Source of the DNA: Pukyongia sp.
GTDB lineage: Bacteria; Bacteroidota; Bacteroidia; Flavobacteriales; Flavobacteriaceae
Assembly: GCA_030148705.1 (NCBI GenBank)
Contig: JASBSY010000014.1
Span: forward strand, 248,001-312,000
Direction: 5' to 3'
Length of the DNA stretch: 64,000 bases
Numbering within the stretch: position 1 is the stretch's first letter; every line of letters starts with the position of its first letter. Positions 30,706-40,431 of the stretch are shown here, in pieces. The translations under genes were made by a program, and so were the position numbers. The notes beneath the pieces were generated by a model. The model did no database searches. It saw only the letters and a program-made list of their open reading frames with translations, and had not been told where the DNA came from.

Positions 30706-31686
30706 TTACTGTCTTTCCATTGCATATCGCTCTCCCTTCTTGTAGAGACCGTAGAGAACTACGAGAAACACAAAAAACAAGATTAGAAACAGCGGCACAA
30801 TTAGGCGTTTATTATCCCAAAAAGTAAAAGTAAAGTGCAGCTCCGGTGAATTTATAACAGTAACCACATTGTCATACTTAATTAGTTCTTTCCGAAGCAT
30901 TTCATTTTCGGAGATAAGGATGTTCTTCCATTCAATGAGCTGATGCAGATTGTTGTTTTCCTGCGATTTAAAGAATACCTGGCTGGGGTTGGGCTGACTG
31001 TTATTGATCTTGCCTACGTATTCGTCGAAAACCGCATCGATGTTCTCAATACTGGTTTCATTTTGTTTTATGCGATTCGTAGTTTCTGCAATCATCAGTT
31101 CTTTTGTCTGCTGGAAGATCTCATTGCTGTTCAGATAGGCCAAAACCTTATCCACAGTTTCCATACTGCCCTCAGCCGTGGTATAGACGAACATCTTGTG
31201 ATACTTGTATTCGGTATAAAAAACTTCCGAAAGTAAAATGTCTTCCTCAAAATCGCTCTGTGCAAGATACTGTTCAAGATTTCGGTCGTTGCTTTCCGAC
31301 TTCTCCATCAACTCCATGATATTCACGATAGGCTCTATCTCGATGGTTACCAATTCGGGCGTTTCGGGATTAAAACCGTAACGCTTCAGAAACCGACCAT
31401 CACCCTGTTTCATCTTGCGATTTAATAATTCGATTGCATTGTACACATAACTCGAGCTTCCAAAGTTATTCTGTACAATAAGTGTAGCTAATTTGTCCGC
31501 TTTGTGGGCCTTCTGCCAAAAATGACCGGCTATAACACCGCCAATTATCAATATAAGCAGTACGATCCAAAATCTTTTAACGAATTGAACCCCCTTATAG
31601 CCGGATACCAACAGACTGTGGTAACCCTCTTTCATTTTTCTGAAGACCAGGCCTAAATCAATTTCGTCATTGTGTTTATCGGTCAT
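30706..31686 (-). CDS. Chain-length-determinant (Wzz/PCP)-like membrane protein
   Basis: 326 aa with one N-terminal and one C-terminal TM flanking a periplasmic coiled-coil-like domain; N-terminal DEIDLGLVFRKMKEGYHSLLVSGYKGVQFVKRFW. Confidence 0.7.
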   Translation of the reverse strand: MTDKHNDEIDLGLVFRKMKEGYHSLLVSGYKGVQFVKRFWIVLLILIIGGVIAGHFWQKAHKADKLATLIVQNNFGSSSYVYNAIELLNRKMKQGDGRFLKRYGFNPETPELVTIEIEPIVNIMELMEKSESNDRNLEQYLAQSDFEEDILLSEVFYTEYKYHKMFVYTTAEGSMETVDKVLAYLNSNEIFQQTKELMIAETTNRIKQNETSIENIDAVFDEYVGKINNSQPNPSQVFFKSQENNNLHQLIEWKNILISENEMLRKELIKYDNVVTVINSPELHFTFTFWDNKRLIVPLFLILFFVFLVVLYGLYKKGERYAMERQ

Positions 31687-31696
31687 ATTCTATAAT

Positions 31697-32548
31697 TTAA
31701 TCGTTGGTTAATATCGTTTTCAGGCTGTCTCGCCAGTGTATTATCTCTATATCAAACTCGTTTCTTACCTTTTTGGTATCCAGCACACTGTATTGAGGCC
31801 TCGCTGCAAAAGTACGGTAATGCTCGGTTTTGGCAAGTTTAGTTTTTTTTATTTGATCGGTCTCCTCCAGGATTGCTTTTGCAAAATCGTACCAAGTGGC
31901 TTCTCCCGCGTTACTGAAGTGATATATGCCATATTGCCGACTGTTTGAATCTGCACATTTCAGCAACAGCTGCGCCAGGTCATTGGCATTGGTAGGGGTT
32001 CCGGTTTGCTCGGTGGTGATGGTAAGTGGGTTTCCCCCACCAGCATGCTTCTGAATTGTTTTTAAAAAATTATGCCCGTACTCCGAGTACAACCAGGAAG
32101 TCCTGAAAATAAAATGCCGTGGACAAACGGCAGCAATCTCTTTCTCCCCGGCTAATTTCGATTCCCCGTACACATTCAAAGGGTTAGGACCATCGGTTTC
32201 CACATAAGGACTTCGTTTTTTCCCATCGAATACATAATCGGTTGAAATATGAATTAGAAGCGTGTTGGTTTCCGCACAGTGTTTTGCAAGCCTGCCCGCA
32301 GCCGAGGCATTCACTTCAAAGGCTTTATCCCGCTCCGATTCTGCCTTTTCAACATTGGTATATGCGGCCGTGTTTATGCATACATCAAAATTGTGTAATT
32401 CAAAGAACTTGCGAACCGCCTCCTCGTTTTCAAGGTTGAGCGTGTCCTTATCGCTGTACGACAGTTCTAATTCCGGATAATTTGAGGTCGCGGCCCTAAT
32501 ACACTGTGCTAATTGACCGTTCGCCCCCGTAACCAGTGCTTTCTTCAT
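31697..32548 (-). CDS. rfbD: dTDP-4-dehydrorhamnose reductase
   Basis: KKALVTGANGQLAQCIRAA...INTAAYTNVEKAESERDKAFEVNA...ISTDYVFDGKK. Start moved to MKKALVTGANG. Confidence 0.95.
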   Translation of the reverse strand: MKKALVTGANGQLAQCIRAATSNYPELELSYSDKDTLNLENEEAVRKFFELHNFDVCINTAAYTNVEKAESERDKAFEVNASAAGRLAKHCAETNTLLIHISTDYVFDGKKRSPYVETDGPNPLNVYGESKLAGEKEIAAVCPRHFIFRTSWLYSEYGHNFLKTIQKHAGGGNPLTITTEQTGTPTNANDLAQLLLKCADSNSRQYGIYHFSNAGEATWYDFAKAILEETDQIKKTKLAKTEHYRTFAARPQYSVLDTKKVRNEFDIEIIHWRDSLKTILTND

Positions 32549-33090
32549 GAAGTAATATTCTCGAATCCCGGTAACTGCAGGTCTTTTTCTGAAATAATAA
32601 AATTCTCTTTCGGAAGATGCCAATCCAGGGATAAGGTTGCGTCGTTATAGATAATTCCGCTCTCGGAAGCCTTGTCGTAAAAATTATCGCACTTATATGC
32701 GAAAATTGAAGTTTTTGAAAGCGTTATAAAGCCATGTGCGAATCCACGAGGGACAAACAATTGCAAATGATTACGGTCATTAAGTTCAATACTGAAGGAT
32801 TTTCCGAAGGTATCCGAATCTTTGCGAATATCCACCACTATATCCAGTACGCTCCCCTGAACCACACGAACAAGTTTGGCCTGTGCCATAGCTCCCTCCT
32901 GGAAATGCAGGCCCCGAAGGACACCATAGGTCGACATAGACTGGTTGTCCTGGACAAAGTTAATATCCAGCCCGGTGAGATTCTTAAAATTCCGCTCGTT
33001 ATAAGATTCGTAGAAAATTCCCCGCTCGTCCTCGAAGACGTCGGGTTTAATGATAAAACAATCTTTTAATGGCGTTGATAGTTTTTCCAA
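32545..33090 (-). CDS. rfbC: dTDP-4-dehydrorhamnose 3,5-epimerase
   Basis: DERGIFYESYNERNF...LRGLHFQ...LFVPRGFAHGFITLS. Confidence 0.96.
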   Translation of the reverse strand: MEKLSTPLKDCFIIKPDVFEDERGIFYESYNERNFKNLTGLDINFVQDNQSMSTYGVLRGLHFQEGAMAQAKLVRVVQGSVLDIVVDIRKDSDTFGKSFSIELNDRNHLQLFVPRGFAHGFITLSKTSIFAYKCDNFYDKASESGIIYNDATLSLDWHLPKENFIISEKDLQLPGFENITS

Positions 33091-33092
33091 AA

Positions 33093-33950
33093 TCAGTCTA
33101 ATTGTAGCAGGTGTTTTCCGTATCCGCTCTTTAACAAAGGCTTTGCCAACTCATGAAGTTGTGATTTATCTATATATCCCATCTCATATGCCGCCTCTTC
33201 TATGGAGCCAATCTTCAGGCCCTGGCGTTCCTCGATCACTTCCACAAACTGGGCAGCCTGCATTAGGGAGGCAAATGTTCCTGTATCCAGCCATGCTGTA
33301 CCCTTATCCAATATACTTACACTTAATCGACCTTGCTTAAGGTAGGCGTTATTTACATCTGTTATTTCCAATTCGCCCCGCGCACTGGGTTTTATGCCAG
33401 CTGCAATATCGACCACAGAATTGTCGTAGAAATAAATTCCCGGAACCGCATAGTTCGACTTGGGCTTAGAAGGTTTCTCTTCTATTGACAGGGCCTTACC
33501 CTGTTTATCGAATTCAACAACTCCGTAACGCTCCGGATCGAGAACGTGATACGCATAAATGATACCTCCAACGGGGTCGCTGTTAGCCTGCAGCAATTCT
33601 TTCAAACCCGAGCCATAGAAGATGTTATCGCCCAGTATGAGGGCCACCTTATCACTTCCTATGAAGTCTCGCCCTATGATAAATGCTTCGGCCAGGCCCC
33701 TGGGCTCATGCTGAACGGCATACTCGAACCGACAGCCGTACTGTTTCCCATCTCCCAATAATTTTTCAAACAAAGGAAGGTCCTGGGGGGTGGAAATGAC
33801 AAGAATTTCCCGGATTCCCGCATACATCAGGGTAGATAAGGGATAATAAATCATCGGCTTGTCATACACCGGCATAAGTTGCTTACTCACTGCCAGGGTT
33901 ATAGGGTGTAATCGGGTGCCGGAGCCTCCGGCCAGAATGATTCCTTTCAT
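33093..33950 (-). CDS. rfbA: Glucose-1-phosphate thymidylyltransferase
   Basis: [55 protein letters not shown]. Confidence 0.98.
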   Translation of the reverse strand: MKGIILAGGSGTRLHPITLAVSKQLMPVYDKPMIYYPLSTLMYAGIREILVISTPQDLPLFEKLLGDGKQYGCRFEYAVQHEPRGLAEAFIIGRDFIGSDKVALILGDNIFYGSGLKELLQANSDPVGGIIYAYHVLDPERYGVVEFDKQGKALSIEEKPSKPKSNYAVPGIYFYDNSVVDIAAGIKPSARGELEITDVNNAYLKQGRLSVSILDKGTAWLDTGTFASLMQAAQFVEVIEERQGLKIGSIEEAAYEMGYIDKSQLHELAKPLLKSGYGKHLLQLD

Positions 33951-33967
33951 CGGTTGAAGTTCATTAA

Positions 33968-34984
33968 TTAAAGTCGCTCCTTATTGGCTAAATACCAGTC
34001 TATAGTTTTGTCAATCCCGGACTCGAAGGTTTCCTCTGCCCGCCAACCCAGATCAGTCTCGATCTTGGAAGCATCGATTGCATAACGAAAATCATGACCC
34101 GGCCTGTCTGTAACAAAGGTAATCTGATCTCTATAAGAACCCGTTTTAGGTTGCTTTCTATCAAGGATGTCACAGATAGTTTCAGCAATATACAGGTTTT
34201 GACGTTCATTTCGCCCTCCGATATTGTAGGTTTCGCCCAGCTCACCTTTTTCCAAAGCCAGTCTGATTCCCCTACAATGATCACGAACATAGAGCCAGTC
34301 TCTTACATTGCTGCCATCTCCGTAAATTGGTATCGGATTTCCCCCTATGGCTTTCCTGATTATAGTAGGGATTAGTTTTTCCTTATGCTGATTTGGCCCG
34401 TAGTTATTGGAACAATTGGTCGTTACCACCGGTAAGCCATACGTATGGAAAAAGCTTCTAACAATAAAGTCTGAAGACGCCTTCGACGCACTGTAAGGAC
34501 TGTTTGGAGCATACGGAGTCTGTTCGGTAAACAGCCCTGTCTCACCAAGGGTGCCATACACTTCATCGGTAGAGATATGTAGAAATCTCGCGTTCGAAAA
34601 TTCATCCTTAAGTTTTCCCGGGCCATCCATCCAGGTCTTATAAGCCGCCTGAAGTAGGTTAAAAGTCCCTACTATATTCGTTTGGATAAACGCAGCCGGA
34701 CCCGATATAGAATTGTCAACATGCGATTCGGCCGCAAAATGAACCACGCGGGTAAACTTATGTGTTTGGAACAAGTCTTCCACTAAACCGGCATCACAGA
34801 TGTCTCCCTCAATAAAATGATAGTTCTTATACGAGGAAGCAGCCTCCAGATTCCGCAAATCTCCGGCATATGTTAGCTTGTCCAGTACGAAAATCTCATC
34901 AGAAGTCGATTCTAACAAATAATCGACATAATTGGAGCCAATAAACCCGGCACCGCCGGTAATCAGTACATTACTATTCTTCAA
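33968..34984 (-). CDS. rfbB: dTDP-glucose 4,6-dehydratase
   Basis: [20 protein letters not shown]...[15 protein letters not shown]...[35 protein letters not shown]. Confidence 0.97.
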   Translation of the reverse strand: MKNSNVLITGGAGFIGSNYVDYLLESTSDEIFVLDKLTYAGDLRNLEAASSYKNYHFIEGDICDAGLVEDLFQTHKFTRVVHFAAESHVDNSISGPAAFIQTNIVGTFNLLQAAYKTWMDGPGKLKDEFSNARFLHISTDEVYGTLGETGLFTEQTPYAPNSPYSASKASSDFIVRSFFHTYGLPVVTTNCSNNYGPNQHKEKLIPTIIRKAIGGNPIPIYGDGSNVRDWLYVRDHCRGIRLALEKGELGETYNIGGRNERQNLYIAETICDILDRKQPKTGSYRDQITFVTDRPGHDFRYAIDASKIETDLGWRAEETFESGIDKTIDWYLANKERL

Positions 34985-34986
34985 AA

Positions 34987-36669
34987 TTAATTTTTAGGTT
35001 CATCTAAAATCTGTTTTAACATTTTTTCGGTGATGGCGTATGTAGGTTTCACCCCTGTTGTGCCTAATCCGCCTGAGGCCAATGTACTTCCGCTTTCCAA
35101 CGGATTATCGGAAGCATAATAGGCATATCTCACAGCAATTTTCGGGCTAATACTGCCTCTTATCCTGGAGGCCGACTGTATGGCCTTCTGATAGTGTGCC
35201 CCTTCCATTTCCAAACCAATCACATTCCAGGTAGAGGTGTTGAAAAACCTAAGGATATCGCGGTTCTGTAAGGAAGTTCCCAATACCGTGATCATGGTCC
35301 CCGAACAGACCTTCAAATCCACATCGTTAAAATCGGCCTTCTTCAGTTTATTCTTAAATGGGTAATTATCTGCTGTTCCCTCAAATACATGCGCATTCGG
35401 GATCATTATATCTCCTTTCTGCCCGTTTAAGATACCTGCTTTACCCATGATGGAAATTGAAACGATATTCAAATAATCTCTATTCCCTTCAGCTAAATAA
35501 GGCTTTAACAGCTCATCCATGGTCTCATAGGCCTGCTCTCCAAACGCATAATCCATTACGATGATCACAGGTTTGTCGGCATCGGCCACATCTCCCTGAA
35601 ATTCATAAAACTGTGCTGTGTCGAAGATTTGGACATCGATGTTCGTCCCGGAAGCATCCTCGATAAATTGCATTCCGTTGGCCAGAGCCTTTTTCCACAC
35701 CTTTTGCTGAAGTTTTAAGCTTGTGGAAAGGCTTAGTTTCTTATAAATATCCAGATCGGATAGATCCTTGAATTCAGTCCCAAGTGCCTTTCTCGCAAAC
35801 AAGCTGTTGAGCACGCTGTGCATATTGGCACTTATGATATGGAGGGGTCTATCCATGAAATCTGCATCTTTCAATGCCTTTTTTACCCGCAGTGCCCACT
35901 GCTCGCCGTGAATATGATGGCCCAGGCGTTCCCTGAGCACCGGACTGAAAGTAATTATACGCTTGTTCTCCTCAAGCACCTCTTCAATGGCCAGCTTCCC
36001 CAGATAGTAAATGATATTGAGGAAGCGGTTCTTAATATGCGGCGATTCGAAGTGAGGATAGATCTGGTTTACCTCTTCAAAGGTTCTACCCAGGAAATTC
36101 GCGGTGTGCGTAAGTGCTATTTCTTTGTCTTTCTGACTGAGATCCCGTTTTACCAATACGGCCTCTTCGAGTTTCTTCCAGTCTCTGATCACATCTCCTT
36201 CATCGTTTATCACGACCTGTTTCATGATCTTGTGCGATTCTATGTAAAGAAAGGTGAGGTGGGTAAGTATGTCGTAAATTTCCGAGCGACCCCTTGTAAT
36301 CTCTATGTTCATCTGCTCTTCATCTATACGATAGCAGTTTCGGCGGCGTTTGGGAGGGATAATCGGCTTAAAATGTGAGTTTTTATACCCTTCATCACTG
36401 GTGAGATTAATATACCTGCATTCTTCAATTCCGTAAGGTAATCGGTCTATTACGTAGAGCAACCCTTCCAGTTCGATCTTTTCGTCTGAAATAGACCCAT
36501 AGATCTCCGGACTAAGAATTAGCAGGGATTCGCGCAGGGTTTCCCCGGAAATACCCATTGGCTTGTAAAACCCACGGTTAAAGAGGTGGCGCATGGTAAT
36601 ATACATACGCTCTATGGCGCCGGAACTTTCCTGTGCCCTGGTTCTTTTATGTGATGCTGTTGGTCTCAT
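34987..36669 (-). CDS. DUF6909-like protein with nucleoside-phosphorylase-like C-terminal region
   Basis: 560 aa; C-terminal PNAHVFEGTADNYPF...VCSGTMITVLGTSLQN...VIGLEMEGAHYQKAI...RYAYYASDNPLESGSTLASGG. Confidence 0.65.
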   Translation of the reverse strand: MRPTASHKRTRAQESSGAIERMYITMRHLFNRGFYKPMGISGETLRESLLILSPEIYGSISDEKIELEGLLYVIDRLPYGIEECRYINLTSDEGYKNSHFKPIIPPKRRRNCYRIDEEQMNIEITRGRSEIYDILTHLTFLYIESHKIMKQVVINDEGDVIRDWKKLEEAVLVKRDLSQKDKEIALTHTANFLGRTFEEVNQIYPHFESPHIKNRFLNIIYYLGKLAIEEVLEENKRIITFSPVLRERLGHHIHGEQWALRVKKALKDADFMDRPLHIISANMHSVLNSLFARKALGTEFKDLSDLDIYKKLSLSTSLKLQQKVWKKALANGMQFIEDASGTNIDVQIFDTAQFYEFQGDVADADKPVIIVMDYAFGEQAYETMDELLKPYLAEGNRDYLNIVSISIMGKAGILNGQKGDIMIPNAHVFEGTADNYPFKNKLKKADFNDVDLKVCSGTMITVLGTSLQNRDILRFFNTSTWNVIGLEMEGAHYQKAIQSASRIRGSISPKIAVRYAYYASDNPLESGSTLASGGLGTTGVKPTYAITEKMLKQILDEPKN

Positions 36670-36693
36670 TGGAGTGCAAAGATAGCACTAATT

Positions 36694-38190
36694 TTATGGT
36701 TGAATCCTGTACAAGCCCTCTGCTATCTTACGGTCGTTGGAAAGACGTGGCACTTTGTTCTGTCCTCCAAGTTTACCCTGCGACTTCATCAAGCTGTTAA
36801 AGCTATCCTTCGCCAGCACCTTTATCTTTAAGGGCTGGAGAATTTTTCCCTGTATAAGATCATAATAGTAACTGTTCTGATCCTGCATAGCCTTGTCCAG
36901 GGAATTTTCAACTGCTTCCAGGTTGTCCGGTGGGCGTTCGAATTCTACAAGCCATTCGTGGTAAGGCAGTTCCCCGTCATTTACCTGGGTCATGGGAGCC
37001 ACTGTAAACTCTGAAATGGAGAAGCCGTGTTGCTCTTGTGCCTGCTGCATGGCTTCTTCTACCTCTTTTCCTATAACATGTTCGCCAAAAGCCGAAATAA
37101 AGTGCTTAATCCTGCCGGAAACCACCACCCGGTAGGGATTTAGAGAGGTGAATTGTACCGTATCGCCCAGGTTGTACGCCCACAGCCCTGCGTTGTTTGA
37201 AACAATCATCACATAATTTACCCCTATTTCTACCTCGGCGATCGTGATCCTGGGCGGGTTCTCCTCGTAGAAATACTGTGCTTCAACAAATTCATAGAAA
37301 ATCCCCGAATTAAGTAACAACAACATGCCTTTCACATCCTGTTTGTCCTGGAAGGCGAAGAATCCTTCACTGGCGGGGTACAATTCGATACTATCCACTT
37401 TCCTGCCGATAAGTGCTTCAAACTTGGCCCGGTAAGGTTCGTAGTTTACGCCCCCGTAAATAAACAGATTGAAGTTTTTGAAGAGATCACCAATTTTTTT
37501 CCCGGATCGCTGTTGAAGTTTTTCAAAGTACATCTGTACCCAGGATGGAATGCCTCCAATAATGGTCATATCCTCATTCATAGTCTCCTTTACCACGGCA
37601 TCGACCTTGGTTTCCCAATCCTCGATACAGTTCGTCTCCCAGCTTGGCAACCTGTTTTTCTGAAGATATCCCGGCACGTAATGAGCTGCTATTCCGGACA
37701 AGCGGCCTACTTTAATCCCGTTCTTTTCCTTTAGTTCCGGGCTCCCCTGCAGGAATATCATCTTTCCGTCCACTAATTCGCTGTTCCCTGTTTCATCAAT
37801 GTATAACAGTATGGCATCGCGGGCGGCGTTGATATGATTTGGCATGGAATCGGCCGTTAACGGAATATACTTAGCGCCAGAAGTGGTGCCGGATGTTTTT
37901 GCAAAATAAAGTGGTTTGCCCGGCCAGAGTACGTTGTCCTCACCGTTTAATACCTGCTCTATGTATGGTTTTAACGCTTCGTAGTCGCGTATGGGCACCT
38001 TTTCCGCAAAATTCTTATAGCTGCGTATCCCTTCAAAGCCATGGTCCTGCCCGAAGCTGGTGTTTTTCGCCTTTTCAATAAGTTTTTCGAATACTTTTTG
38101 CTGAGTAATTACAGGGTTTCGGGCCCAGGCATAGGTACGATAGGATACGATCTTTGCAAAAATACGGCCGGCTAGTGCTTTTAGTGACAT
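36694..38190 (-). CDS. GH3 family acyl-adenylase-like protein
   Basis: 498 aa; VPIRDYEALKPYIEQVLNGEDNVLWPGKPLYFAKTSGTTSGAKYIPLT...YPASEGFFAFQD...VVSGRIKHFISAFGEHVIGKEVEEAM. Confidence 0.92.
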   Translation of the reverse strand: MSLKALAGRIFAKIVSYRTYAWARNPVITQQKVFEKLIEKAKNTSFGQDHGFEGIRSYKNFAEKVPIRDYEALKPYIEQVLNGEDNVLWPGKPLYFAKTSGTTSGAKYIPLTADSMPNHINAARDAILLYIDETGNSELVDGKMIFLQGSPELKEKNGIKVGRLSGIAAHYVPGYLQKNRLPSWETNCIEDWETKVDAVVKETMNEDMTIIGGIPSWVQMYFEKLQQRSGKKIGDLFKNFNLFIYGGVNYEPYRAKFEALIGRKVDSIELYPASEGFFAFQDKQDVKGMLLLLNSGIFYEFVEAQYFYEENPPRITIAEVEIGVNYVMIVSNNAGLWAYNLGDTVQFTSLNPYRVVVSGRIKHFISAFGEHVIGKEVEEAMQQAQEQHGFSISEFTVAPMTQVNDGELPYHEWLVEFERPPDNLEAVENSLDKAMQDQNSYYYDLIQGKILQPLKIKVLAKDSFNSLMKSQGKLGGQNKVPRLSNDRKIAEGLYRIQP

Positions 38191-38196
38191 ACTCCC

Positions 38197-39066
38197 TTAG
38201 TCGAAATCTATAAAATTAGCGGGGTTGATTGGGTATCCTTCGCTCCATAATTCGAAATGCAAATGCGGCCCGGTGGAGTATTCCCCAGTATTGCCTGCGG
38301 TTGCAATCACTTCTCCGGCCTTAACCAGTTCTCCTTGCTCCTTGGCAAGAGAAGCGTTGTGTTTGTAAACCGAGATCAGGTTATTCCCATGTTCCAGCAA
38401 AATAACAAAACCTGTTTCGGCCGTCCATTCGGCAAAGATCACGGTGCCGTCTGCAGTTGCCTTGACGGGGGCGTTCATCGCGGTGACAATATCGACAGCG
38501 TAATGTTTTTCCCGAGGTTTATAGGTTTCGGATATGGTGCCTTTTACCGGTGGAAAAAGCACAAGATTCAGGTTTTCGGAAGAGAACAGCGGATTGTATT
38601 TGTCTTCCTGCAGTACTTTTTCCCTCAGCAGGGAATCCTGCCTGGAAGGGGTTAGATCGAGGCGGCTGGCATTTACGTTTGCAGCAAGCTCCATCATGGA
38701 ATCCTTGTTGAACTCCACGGTTTTAACATCCCCACTGAGCACTTTGCGGATAGAGGCGATATAGCTTTCGTTAATAGAAATTACCTGTTGCAGGGAATCT
38801 GTTTTATATGTAAGGTCTGTGGCTTGCTTTTTAAGTCTGGCTGAAGAATAGCCCGGGATATATTCGCGAAGGGGTGTAAAGGCGATAATCAAAGTGGTAA
38901 GGGCAATAAGAAAGACCGCGAAAACACTGCTGAATACAAATACGTTAAGTCTGTTGAGTTTAAAGGAAAATCGTTCCTCGAAAGTAGCTTCATTTAGTAC
39001 GACAAGGCGGTACTTATGAAGTAATTTTTTTCTGATTTTTTTTGCTCGTTTTTCTTTTTCAGCCAT
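38197..39066 (-). CDS. M23 family metallopeptidase
   Basis: One TM then KHYAVDIVTAMNAPVKATADGTVIFAEW...GNTGEYSTGPHLHFELWSEGYPINP. Confidence 0.93.
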   Translation of the reverse strand: MAEKEKRAKKIRKKLLHKYRLVVLNEATFEERFSFKLNRLNVFVFSSVFAVFLIALTTLIIAFTPLREYIPGYSSARLKKQATDLTYKTDSLQQVISINESYIASIRKVLSGDVKTVEFNKDSMMELAANVNASRLDLTPSRQDSLLREKVLQEDKYNPLFSSENLNLVLFPPVKGTISETYKPREKHYAVDIVTAMNAPVKATADGTVIFAEWTAETGFVILLEHGNNLISVYKHNASLAKEQGELVKAGEVIATAGNTGEYSTGPHLHFELWSEGYPINPANFIDFD

Positions 39067-39159
39067 GATTGCCCAACTTCAGGGAATACAAATATAAAAT
39101 AAACGCCTCTCATCCACGCTAAACTTAAGTTAGAAACGTTCTATCTGAGGAATTCTTGT

Positions 39160-39167
39160 TACCTTTG
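39160..39167 (+). promoter_or_regulatory. -7 element TACCTTTG upstream of tatA
   Basis: Matches TAnnTTTG, 16 bp before the first ATG. Confidence 0.6.
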
Positions 39168-39183
39168 TTCAATAAATTTCTGA

Positions 39184-39384
39184 ATGATGAGTATTGTAAT
39201 TACATCTTTAGCCTTTTTCCCCTTAGCGATAGGCCCGTGGCAGATTGCCTTAATTGTCGTAATAGTATTGCTGTTATTCGGCGGGAGAAAAATTCCTGAA
39301 TTAATGAGGGGTCTTGGAAGCGGAATCAAAGAATTTAAAGATGCGTCCAAGGAAGATCCCAAGGACAAAAAACTGGACGAATAA
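39184..39384 (+). CDS. tatA: Sec-independent protein translocase TatA/TatE
   Basis: [42 protein letters not shown]. Confidence 0.95.
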   Translation: MMSIVITSLAFFPLAIGPWQIALIVVIVLLLFGGRKIPELMRGLGSGIKEFKDASKEDPKDKKLDE

Positions 39385-39404
39385 AATTGAGTTTATACCT
39401 ATTT

Positions 39405-39431
39405 AAACGGCTTCCAATGGAAGCCGTTTTT
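39405..39431 (+). terminator. Rho-independent terminator after tatA (near-symmetrical, possibly bidirectional)
   Basis: AAACGGCTTCC-AAT-GGAAGCCGTTTTT. Confidence 0.88.
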
Positions 39432-39433
39432 CG

Positions 39434-40408
39434 TTATAGTATCTTTGCTGAACGCAGGATGGCCTCGAGTTCAAACTGCAGATCGCGTTTACTCGTAGCC
39501 GGCGCATATACGAATCCTTCCAGAATTAAATAGCGGTCGTTTATGCTGTCTCGGACGGCGTAATTGATGAAGGGCCCACCCATAAACTGTGTCTTCACTT
39601 CCCAGATTCCTTTTGTTTCATATGCAAAATGCCCATCGATCTCGGTGGTGAATAAGTAAGGCGCGTAGGCTTCTTCCGTGATAAACCGCCCTCCTTCCTC
39701 TACAGGCATATAATCTCCTCCTATAAGATCCCGGATTTCTATAATATCGTTGACTACGGTGCTGTCGCTCTCGATATATGAAAGCGGAACTTCATACACA
39801 ATAATATTGGTCTCCCCGGATTTCAGCGCCTTGCGATACCAGAAGAAGTCTTCGGTCTCCAGGGCCGTGCGATAAGCAGTTGGAATGTTCATTGTAACCC
39901 GCATACGCTTTTCCAGCGTATCCATTTTTTTTAGGGAATTGTTGATCCTGCTCTGTTTCTCGGCTATTTCCGACTTCTTGAAGGCCGAAATAATCCGCTG
40001 GTGGTGTTCGCCAAGCAGCTCTATGATTTCCTCTTTGGAGGTGCCAATGATAAACGCTCCTGTTTGAGGTTTGGCGTAGGGGTTCTTCTTAATGGAAACG
40101 GCGGCTGAATCTCCAATTGAAACATGCAGGAATGTCCTGTATTTTCTCGCAAAATCAGTATAGGTCGAAGGAGGCATCTGGTTCATGGAAAACAATGGTT
40201 CCTCCTGCGGAAGCCCGTCGACAGGTGCGGCGAAATACTTCCTGATCTCTTCTCCAACATCCCCGTTCCACAACTCATTCTCGGTAATTACCTGGAGCGT
40301 ATTGATGTTCCCGAGTGATTTTAATAAATAGGTCTCCTTACTCCCGGAATTATTGCAGCCGGAAAGTACGAGTACCAGGCCTGCCAGTACCGCAATAAAT
40401 GATTTCAT
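39434..40408 (-). CDS. DUF4837-like lipoprotein
   Basis: 324 aa; lipobox LVLSGCNN; SLGNINTLQVITENELWNGDVGEEIRKYFAAPVDGLPQEEPLFSMNQMPP. Confidence 0.78.
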   Translation of the reverse strand: MKSFIAVLAGLVLVLSGCNNSGSKETYLLKSLGNINTLQVITENELWNGDVGEEIRKYFAAPVDGLPQEEPLFSMNQMPPSTYTDFARKYRTFLHVSIGDSAAVSIKKNPYAKPQTGAFIIGTSKEEIIELLGEHHQRIISAFKKSEIAEKQSRINNSLKKMDTLEKRMRVTMNIPTAYRTALETEDFFWYRKALKSGETNIIVYEVPLSYIESDSTVVNDIIEIRDLIGGDYMPVEEGGRFITEEAYAPYLFTTEIDGHFAYETKGIWEVKTQFMGGPFINYAVRDSINDRYLILEGFVYAPATSKRDLQFELEAILRSAKIL

Positions 40409-40431
40409 TTAGTGATGATTTTTTGGGAGAA

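Noticed and set aside
31148-31156. Consensus DnaA box TTATCCACA
   Set aside because: Single isolated copy within the Wzz-like gene; no cluster or AT-rich unwinding element, so not evidence for oriC here.
35818-36378. 186-aa + strand ORF
   Set aside because: Antisense to the DUF6909-like gene; no domain signature.
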